64,000 bases of DNA from JASHVB01 sp963762885. GTDB taxonomy: Bacteria > Pseudomonadota > Alphaproteobacteria > Acetobacterales > Acetobacteraceae. The stretch covers positions 62,001 to 126,000 of the forward strand of contig CAVXNH010000034.1 in NCBI GenBank assembly GCA_963762885.1, given 5' to 3'. The position numbers were made by a program, and so were the translations under genes. Shown here in pieces: positions 57,879 through 64,000 of this stretch. Numbering within the stretch: the first letter of the stretch is position 1; every line of letters begins with the position of its first letter. Below the pieces are notes generated by a model. It searched no databases. It had not been told where the DNA came from and was given only the letters and a program-made list of their open reading frames with translations.

Positions 57879-58566
57879 CCCTTTCGCACACATCGCGGCA
57901 AAGCTGACGCACGGGACCGGATCTTGGCCGGCCCCGACGTTCCGAATTCGCGATTGCGCAGGCAGAAGGGGCCGCCGAGCGGCGGCTGTGCCGGTGTTCT
58001 GATCCTGACGGAACGATCCGACGTCCAATTCCGCCATTGCGAGTTGACCACCGGCCGGCGCGGCCGACCCGCCCTGGATGAAACTGCTGCCCCCCGTGTC
58101 ATGGAGGGCCCTCGGGTCAAGCGCCCGGGGACGGCCATGACACGGAGCATTGCGGCGCGATCAGTTGAAGCAGTTATTCCCCCGCGCGTCCTTACGCCTC
58201 GAACCGGCCGTTGGTGCCGCCGTCCCGAAGAACCAAGCCTCCCTACTCTGGAAGGTTCGAATCTCCATCGCTGGCCGTTGTCCGCTCCTGCGCGCCAGGA
58301 CATCCGTCAGACCGCACTTGGGAGTGCGCGGCAGGTTTGCGACTCAGCAGGATGAGCCTCTCTCGCTCCCGCGGGAGAGGTTGATCTAGATGAATTTACG
58401 ACTGATCTACCTTCCCCGGCAAACTTATCCGTCACCCCCTTTGACCTACGAGCAGACCGGTGCAATGTTGCTACCGTCCGGTAACCGCAGCCCCTCGTAT
58501 ACAGCAAGCCTGCATCAATGACTTGTTGCTTGTCCTCCCCCCGCCCCACATGCTTAGGCTCTCAAC
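57879..58566. other. Gene-free region with repeats
   Basis: 58035-58140 carries the family B edge (CCATTGCGAGTTGACCACCG, CCCGCCCTGGATGAAACTGC) and a GTGTCATGGAGGGCCCTCGG / GGGGACGGCCATGACAC hairpin. 58350-58385 has CTCTCTCGCTCCCGCGGGAG. No gene is supported; the IclR promoter is likely in the last 150 bp. Confidence 0.6.
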
Positions 58567-59511
58567 ATGCCGACCGTTAGTCGCACCAAGGGGAAGAGCA
58601 GATCCAAGGCCAAGGCCGCCAGCAGCACGCCGGCTGCGGAGCGGAGTGCTGCGCGCGATTACAGCATCGCCGCCGTCGGCCGGGCGCTCGATCTGCTCGA
58701 GGCCCTGGCCCGGATCGGCCCGGCGCCGTTGGCCACCCTGGCCGAGTCCGCGCGCTGCACCCGAACCGCCGGTTTCCGCCTGCTGCGCACGCTGGAAGCG
58801 CGCGGCTTTGCCATTCAGGATGAGGCACGCGGCATCTGGCGCCTGGGCGCCCGCTGGGCGGTGCTCGGCCGTGCGGCCCAGCAGCAAGGGGCCTTGGCCG
58901 CGGCCGCGATGCCGTTCCTCGCCAACCTCGGCAAGTCGACCGGCGAAAATGTCTATCTGCGCATCCGCGACGGGATGGAGAGCGAGACCATCGCGATCTA
59001 CCAGACCGATCCGGGCTTGCGGCTTTACAGCGAGGTGGGGCAGCGGCGGCCATTGCACGCCGGGCCCAGTCGGCTGTTGCTGGCGCACGCGCCGGAAGCG
59101 GTGCAGACCCAGGTGCTGGCGCAGCGTCTGCCGCGCTTCACGCCGGCAACCCGAACCGATTCCGCCTGGATCGCTGCCGACCTGCAACGCATTCGGGCAC
59201 GCGGCTACCTGGTGACCGCCGACGAGGTGGTACCTGGCGCGGTTGGCGTCACCGCGCCGGTGCGCGATGCGTCCGGCCAGGTGGTGGCGGCTTTGTCGGT
59301 CAGCGCGCCGTCCATGCGCATGCGGCCGCCACGGCCTCGCGCCCTGGTGCCGCAGTTGCTCGACGCGGCGGCCAAGCTGTCGCAATTGCTGGGGGACGTG
59401 ACCCCGAGCACCAAGCCGGCGAACGGCCAAACAGAACAGAGCCCGCCAATGGCTCGGTGGACCGAGGGGCACGGCGCCGTCTCGGCGGGGCCGCACTCGA
59501 TCTTCCGCTGA
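58567..59511 (+). CDS. IclR family transcriptional regulator
   Basis: 314 residues. A basic N-terminal tail (RTKGKSRSKAKAASS) precedes the winged HTH: SIAAVGRALDLLEALARIGP, LATLAESARCTRTAGFRLLR and TLEARGFAIQDE. The C-terminal effector domain has NLGKSTGENVYLRIRDGM, GLRLYSEVGQRRPLHAGPSR with the RxPLHAGPxG signature, and ARGYLVTADEVVPGAVGVTA. Effector is unknown. No target gene is adjacent; the nearest are the Pro-rich protein upstream and repeats downstream. The final 40 residues are disordered. Confidence 0.9.
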   Translation: MPTVSRTKGKSRSKAKAASSTPAAERSAARDYSIAAVGRALDLLEALARIGPAPLATLAESARCTRTAGFRLLRTLEARGFAIQDEARGIWRLGARWAVLGRAAQQQGALAAAAMPFLANLGKSTGENVYLRIRDGMESETIAIYQTDPGLRLYSEVGQRRPLHAGPSRLLLAHAPEAVQTQVLAQRLPRFTPATRTDSAWIAADLQRIRARGYLVTADEVVPGAVGVTAPVRDASGQVVAALSVSAPSMRMRPPRPRALVPQLLDAAAKLSQLLGDVTPSTKPANGQTEQSPPMARWTEGHGAVSAGPHSIFR

Positions 59512-59611
59512 TCGCGGATTTTCCCGCGCCGCGGGCTCGGGAGGTGGGCGGGACTCTGGACCACGTCTCGTGTTCCGATCCTGACGGATCAATTCCACGA
59601 GGGCGATTGCC

Positions 59612-59834
59612 TCGCTTCGCTAGCAAGAAACAACCCGCGTTGCCCGGCTCCCACGTCATGGCGGGCGAAGGCCCGCCATCCACGACTATGCTGCGTGCCG
59701 CGAGAAAAGTCGTGGATGCCGACCCCGGCCTTCGCTCGGGGCAGGCTCTACGTCGGCATGACGTGGGGGGCGGGCACCACCGCAGTTTCATCCAGGGCGG
59801 GTCGGCCCCCGGGCCGGTGGCTAACTCGCAATGA
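59612..59834. repeat. Family B nested palindrome, long form
   Basis: Same sequence as 26757-26962 with an extra 24 bp (CCCGGCCTTCGCTCGGGGCA plus GGCT, 59724-59747) in the stem between ATGCCGAC and CTACGTCGGCAT. The rest of 59512-60146 has no gene. Confidence 0.88.
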
Positions 59835-60146
59835 CACTGGGCCGTCGGGCACGAAGCGTCAGAGTCAATATACCAGAATGTCGCAGGTCGCGCCGAGTAC
59901 GTGCGTTGTTAGTCGGCACCGTTCTTCGCTCAAGTGATTGCAATTCCGTTGCAGCGACGGGGCAAGCGATTTTTTACTGTCACGGAGTTATATCGTAACT
60001 TCCCGGAAACTCCTGATCCTGCCTAGTCCCGACGGGTTAGCGAGGAGCAGGATCGTGCGCAGGAAGTTTGTACGGATAGGCCGTTTGCTCCGAACCGGCA
60101 GGCCGCGCTTCTGACGCCACCGCGTCATCGGTTCACTCAAAATATC

Positions 60147-60621
60147 ATGATGGTCGCAGGGATGACACCGGAGTTGCAACTCTCAGGGCTTCCGGCCACG
60201 AGCGCGGGGAGACGATTGGATCCTGCTGCGATCGAGACTTTGGCGAGCCTGAACACCATCGGCAGTGCGGATCTGGTGACAATTGTCGTCGCCGCATTCC
60301 TCAAAGCCATTCCGGCACAGCTTGCCATGCTGAACCGGAGCGTTGTAACGCCGGATCTGAAGATCCTGTCCCGTACCGAGTTACGACCTCAAGTCGTCCA
60401 GCGCGAGCATCGGAGCCATCGCCCTGGCATCGACATGCGCCGAGTTGGAACGCCTGGTCCGTTTTGGCACGACGCGCGGCACGGTACCGCTGGTCCACCG
60501 CATCATCGATGAAATCGAAGCGCTCCGCCCCGAATTGGAAGCCCTCTTGCGCGACCGTCGCGATGGCGGCGAAGCCTCTTCCGCGCGCGGCATCGCATCC
60601 AGGCACGAGGCAGCACTATGA
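60147..60621 (+). pseudogene. HPt-domain protein, frameshifted at the phospho-histidine site
   Basis: LDPAAIETLASLNTIGSADL and VVAAFLKAIPAQLAML are the first two helices of a histidine phosphotransfer domain. The frame breaks near 60382: where AHDLKSSSA is expected, the DNA gives GAGTTAC-GAC-CTC-AAG, so the second frame reads SYDLKSSSASIGAIALASTC. The remaining helix is LERLVRFGTTRGTVPLVHRI and IIDEIEALRPELEALL. The histidine codon has become TAC or is lost to the indel. Its TGA overlaps the next ATG (ATGA), so the pair is coupled. An error or a dead HPt is possible. Confidence 0.7.
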
Positions 60622-61883
60622 ACGCCATGTTCGACATGCGGGTCCGACCGTCTCGCGTGCTGATCGTGGACGACGAGGTGATCCAGCGGCTGATACTCAG
60701 CCGTTGCGTCGAGTTGCTGGGTTGGCAGGCCGATACCGCGGCGTGCCTGGACGAAGCGGCCGCCAAGCTGTCCGCACATAGTTATTGCGCGGTGATCGTC
60801 GATCTCCGGCTGGGTGCGCAGGACGGCATCCACCTGTTGCGGATGCTGAAGGGCAATCGCGCCGATCCGTCGGTCATTTTCGTTTCGGGCATGGACAACC
60901 GCACCCGGTCGGCGGCTTTGCGGGTCGCGCGCGATCAAGGTCTTCGGGTCGCCGGCACGCTGTCGAAGCCGATCAATCCCGAGAGCCTGCAATCGCTGTT
61001 GCTGGCCGATCCGGCGAGCCTGCGGATCGATACGCCGCCGCCCGGCAACGGCCACCCGAGCGCGGAAGAGTTGCGCGAAGCCCTGTACGGCGATGAGATC
61101 TACACCGAGTACCAGGCCAAAACGGATTTGGCGACGGGGTGCATCATAGGCGTTGAAGCCTTGGCGCGGTGGCGCAGCCCGACCCACGGCCTGATCTCGC
61201 CCACCCAATTCGTCCTGCTGGCCGAGCAAAGCGACCTGATCGACAAACTCACGTTCCGCGTAATGCAGGATGCGATCATGACCTGCCGCCAGTGGCGCGA
61301 GCTGCTGCCGGACTTCAGCGTCTCGGTGAACATTTCGCCTTACATGTTGTCCGACCCGATGTTGTTGACCACGCTGGATTCTTTGCTGTGCCGCCACGAC
61401 CTGCCGCCGGAAGCGCTGGTCGCGGAGGTGACGGAAAGCGCGATGATCGCCAACCTGGCACTGGCCACCGAGGTGCTGACCCGGCTCAGCATCAAGGGGG
61501 TCCGCGTGTCGATGGATGATTTCGGCACCGGCTATTCGTCATTGCTGACGCTGCTGCGCATGCCGTTCACCGAGTTGAAGATCGATCGCTCCTTCGTCAG
61601 CGTCTGTCACACCGATCCGGAAGCATGGAAGATCGTTCGTGCCACCGTATCGCTGTCGAACGAGCTAGGGATGCGGGTGGTTGCCGAAGGCGTCGAGACG
61701 ATGGATCTCAACAACCGGTTGCGCGACATCGGCTGCGATGTCGGGCAAGGCTGGTTCATCGGCTACCCCCTGCCCGCGGCGGCGATGCAGCGCCAACTCA
61801 ATGTCGAAGCGGCGCGTGTCGAAGCGTTCGAACCGTCCGGCATGCAAGCAGCGTTGAACATGGCCGGCCGGGCACCGGCCTGA
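60618..61883 (+). CDS. Response regulator with EAL domain (c-di-GMP phosphodiesterase)
   Basis: 421 residues. REC domain (10-135): VLIVDDEVIQ, CAVIVDLRLG with the phospho-aspartate, and AGTLSKPIN with the conserved lysine. EAL domain (about 155-400): CIIGVEALARW, SVSVNISPYML, EVTESAMI, VSMDDFGTGYSSLLTLLRMP, LKIDRSFV, VVAEGVETMD and QGWFIGYPLP. These catalytic residues predict an active hydrolase of c-di-GMP, regulated by phosphorylation from the HPt before it. The ATG overlaps the HPt stop. The gene is intact. Confidence 0.95.
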   Translation: MNAMFDMRVRPSRVLIVDDEVIQRLILSRCVELLGWQADTAACLDEAAAKLSAHSYCAVIVDLRLGAQDGIHLLRMLKGNRADPSVIFVSGMDNRTRSAALRVARDQGLRVAGTLSKPINPESLQSLLLADPASLRIDTPPPGNGHPSAEELREALYGDEIYTEYQAKTDLATGCIIGVEALARWRSPTHGLISPTQFVLLAEQSDLIDKLTFRVMQDAIMTCRQWRELLPDFSVSVNISPYMLSDPMLLTTLDSLLCRHDLPPEALVAEVTESAMIANLALATEVLTRLSIKGVRVSMDDFGTGYSSLLTLLRMPFTELKIDRSFVSVCHTDPEAWKIVRATVSLSNELGMRVVAEGVETMDLNNRLRDIGCDVGQGWFIGYPLPAAAMQRQLNVEAARVEAFEPSGMQAALNMAGRAPA

Positions 61884-62095
61884 CGGCGATGCTGCTGGCG
61901 GAGCGTGGCGGCGCCAGCTTCGAAATACGACCGAGATCATTTATTAGATGCAATTGACCCCAAATCGGCGGGGTCTGTAACGGGGTGGCAAGCATTTTAT
62001 GAATATAAGACAAGTGTTGGGCCACTTCGCTGAATGTGCCTGCGCACAACACGATCGGTGGCGCTGGAACTCGTTGCGGCACTGGGGAGCAAGAG

Positions 62096-62941
62096 ATGAC
62101 GCATATTTCCAACACGGTCATACCGGCGCGTAGCATATCGGAGACGAGTCCGGATCTGCCTGCCAGATTTGCCTCGGCGATCAAGCAAATTTCGGAAGAC
62201 CATCATCCGTTGCGCAGCCCTTTCTTCCAGCGCCTGCGCGATCTGCCTGATGTGGTCGCCTGCGATCCCCAACTGCTTGGCCAGATTCATCTTGTCTATC
62301 AGGCCGCGATGCATGCCACGCGCGCTGCGGTTTACTTCCTGCCGCATTTGGACAGCCCGGCGATGCGCAAGCGCAAGCTGCAGATTTTCATCGATGACGA
62401 TGGGCTGCCGGGCGGCGATACGCACCATTACCAGCTCTCCCGCGCCTTCCGGAAGATGGGAGCAAACCTGCTGCTGGACGACGAGGACTATGGCGCGGCG
62501 ACCGAACTGTGCCGCCATCTCGACCCCGAGACTGCGCGATTCGTGCAGTTGGCGACGACGCTCTACGCCAGGTCGCTGGGGCCGTGGTGCGTGGTCGAGC
62601 TGATGTCCAACTCCTGGATGCGGGCTCTCGCGGACTCGCTCTCGGCACATTTCCCGGCGGCGAGCAGCGAACCGTATTTCGCCGACTGCTTTTCGCAGGG
62701 TGTCGAGGAACGTCACGCCGACGAGTCGTTGGAAGTGACGACACTGGTGTTGCAGTCCCGTCCGGAACTTTATTCGGAAACGGTACTGGACGCCAGGCTG
62801 ATGGCCGAAGCGCTCGATGGCGTGTGGCGCCGGCTCGAAACCATTGTGAAGCTGGCGGAGCAGAGGCACGGCAACGCCAGGAATCCACGGTTGAATGGGA
62901 CCGAAGCGCCGCGCCAGGCGCGCTCTCGCGAATTGGCCTGA
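62096..62941 (+). CDS. Iron-containing redox enzyme, haem-oxygenase-like fold
   Basis: 281 residues of the HO-like/TENA/PqqC superfamily (haem-oxygenase-like di-iron oxidase type). HPLRSPFFQRLRDLPDVVAC and AMHATRAAVYFLPHLDSPAM form the first helices. FIDDDGLPGGDTHHYQLSRA and YARSLGPWCVVELMSNSWMR hold several His, Glu and Asp that could bind iron. The exact chemistry is unknown. ATG 62096 is preferred because GGGGAGCAAGAG lies just before it; GTG 62036 is an alternative. It lies between the EAL regulator and an MFS transporter in the same direction. Confidence 0.7.
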   Translation: MTHISNTVIPARSISETSPDLPARFASAIKQISEDHHPLRSPFFQRLRDLPDVVACDPQLLGQIHLVYQAAMHATRAAVYFLPHLDSPAMRKRKLQIFIDDDGLPGGDTHHYQLSRAFRKMGANLLLDDEDYGAATELCRHLDPETARFVQLATTLYARSLGPWCVVELMSNSWMRALADSLSAHFPAASSEPYFADCFSQGVEERHADESLEVTTLVLQSRPELYSETVLDARLMAEALDGVWRRLETIVKLAEQRHGNARNPRLNGTEAPRQARSRELA

Positions 62942-62966
62942 GCATCGGCCAGGGGAAATCCCGGGA

Positions 62967-64000
62967 ATGATTGCGCCGGTTCGCCTGATCGTCGCCTGGG
63001 CAACCCTGTTCATTGTCGGGACCGATTTGTTCGTGGTCTCGCCGCTGATTCCGCTGATTGGCGATACCTATCAGGTCGGAGCCCGCGGCGCCGGCCTGGT
63101 GGTGACAACATTCGCATTCGGATATGTCGTCGCGGCACCGGTGTTCGGCCATATGGCCGATCGCCTGGGCCGCCGCCGCGTACTGACGTGCTGCCTGGTC
63201 GCCTTCTCGGCGGCGAATTTGCTGACGGCGGAGGCTGGCTGGCTTCCCGCGCTGATGGCGGCGCGCTTGCTGTGCGGCGTCGCCGCCGCCGGTGTGACAC
63301 CTTCGATTTACGCTCTGGTCGGCAGCACGGCGCCCGCGGGACATCGCGGCACCTGGATTTCCATCGTTCTAACGGGATTGCTGTCGTCGCTGCCGCTGGG
63401 CGCGCCGATCGGCGCCATGGCCAGCCTCGCCATGGGCTGGCCGGTCGTGTTTGTCTGTCTTGCGGTTTGCAGCTTGCTGCTGGCGCCGTTGCATCGCGCG
63501 TTATGGCCGGACAGCCGTCAGGCGGCGGGCAGCCGCGCTAACCGGCCGGACGGTTTCAGCCCGGTGGCGCTGGCATTGCGCCTTGCGCCGACGATCGCCT
63601 GGAGCACGGCGCTCTACGGCATGTACACTTATCTCGGCGCCGGGCTGGGCCGGCTGGGGTACGATCCCGGATCGATCACCCACATCGTTTTCATCTACGG
63701 CGCCGCGGCGTTTGCCGGATCCCTGCTGGGCGGCCGCATCTCGGATCGGTTGGGACCCGCGATCGCCATTCGGATCAGCCTGGCGGGGCTGAGCGTCTGT
63801 TTCGCAATGCTGCATCTCGCGTTGCTGCGCGGAGTCGGCGTCGAGGCGGCGTTCGCGATGACATCGTTGCTGGCGCAGGTGTTTTTCCCAGCGCAGCAAT
63901 CGTTGCTGATGGGCGCGTTTCCCACCCGACACGCGACCGCACTGTCGTGGAACAACAGTGCATTGTTCCTGGGCATGGCGCTGGGATCGCTGATCGGCGG
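62967..64000 (+). CDS. MFS transporter, 5' part
   Basis: 345 codons, cut by the window end. MIAPVRLIVAWATLFIVGTD, PLIPLIGDTYQVG, FGHMADRLGRRRVLT (the loop 2-3 motif GxxxDRxGRRR), and GVTPSIYALVGSTAPAGHRG are typical of drug/sugar-efflux (DHA1-type) carriers. About ten helices are visible. It starts 25 bp after the HO-like gene and is probably in one operon with it, so it may export the product of that enzyme. Substrate is not predictable. Confidence 0.85.
   Translation, partial: MIAPVRLIVAWATLFIVGTDLFVVSPLIPLIGDTYQVGARGAGLVVTTFAFGYVVAAPVFGHMADRLGRRRVLTCCLVAFSAANLLTAEAGWLPALMAARLLCGVAAAGVTPSIYALVGSTAPAGHRGTWISIVLTGLLSSLPLGAPIGAMASLAMGWPVVFVCLAVCSLLLAPLHRALWPDSRQAAGSRANRPDGFSPVALALRLAPTIAWSTALYGMYTYLGAGLGRLGYDPGSITHIVFIYGAAAFAGSLLGGRISDRLGPAIAIRISLAGLSVCFAMLHLALLRGVGVEAAFAMTSLLAQVFFPAQQSLLMGAFPTRHATALSWNNSALFLGMALGSLIG

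Noticed and set aside
61997..63013. 338-codon minus-strand open frame
   Set aside because: Antisense of the HO-like protein, which has a proper start and superfamily pattern.

Overview
The window is about 64 kb of GC-rich, densely coding DNA from an alphaproteobacterium. Acetobacteraceae or another Rhodospirillales lineage is the best guess. This rests on gene content: an alphaproteobacterial-type glutathione synthetase, an HpnG-like hopanoid nucleosidase, a PHA synthase, a MaoC-fused phosphotransacetylase beside acetate kinase and FabI, an SbmA/YddA-type ABC transporter and a PEP-CTERM protein. No rRNA, tRNA or CRISPR array was seen.

Layout. 1-2.1 kb: a fused inositol-monophosphatase/ADP-ribosylglycohydrolase followed by a 2OG-Fe(II)-oxygenase-like gene. 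2.3-3.2 kb: debris (a decayed GxxExxY gene and an IS481 scrap). 3.2-9.5 kb: housekeeping genes (Ala-tRNA(Pro) editing, a GFA protein, an RlmM-like methyltransferase coupled to DUF423, proline iminopeptidase, an LtnD-like dehydrogenase). Among them is an overlapping two-gene operon (6836-8597) of unknown function whose second protein looks like an ImmA/IrrE domain without its zinc ligands. 9.5-19.8 kb: OmpA-family protein, membrane protein, ABC exporter with a DUF1499 lipoprotein, KGG stress protein, two amidohydrolases and an intact ISAzo13 element. 20-29 kb: PEP-CTERM protein, citrate synthase with a terminator, a PDZ pseudoprotease, a periplasmic binding protein, HpnG, a low-GC putative clan-CD cysteine peptidase and a wrecked toxin-antitoxin pair. 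29-33 kb: TamB. 33-44 kb: a fermentation/storage/stress island (P-type H+-ATPase, FabI, AckA, PtaB, PhaC, PRC-barrel, slipin). 45-49.3 kb: glucose cluster (sugar porter, glucokinase, phosphoglucomutase). 49.7-56.3 kb: maleate-isomerase-like gene, IS30 element, GshB, pentapeptide-repeat protein, ComF and a second binding protein. 57-64 kb: unknown Pro-rich protein, IclR regulator, then an HPt / REC-EAL / haem-oxygenase-fold / MFS series.

Two features dominate the window. First, at least 30 single-base frameshifts break otherwise full-length and well-conserved genes. They peak at 35-56 kb and hit core genes (fabI, pgm, glk, ackA), while IS transposases, gltA and the 4 kb tamB are intact. Assembly error is the simplest explanation, so 'pseudogene' below means 'broken in this sequence'. 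Second, most intergenic gaps carry modular nested palindromes whose arms contain GTCATGGCCGG/CCGGCCATGAC, belonging to at least three recurring families.
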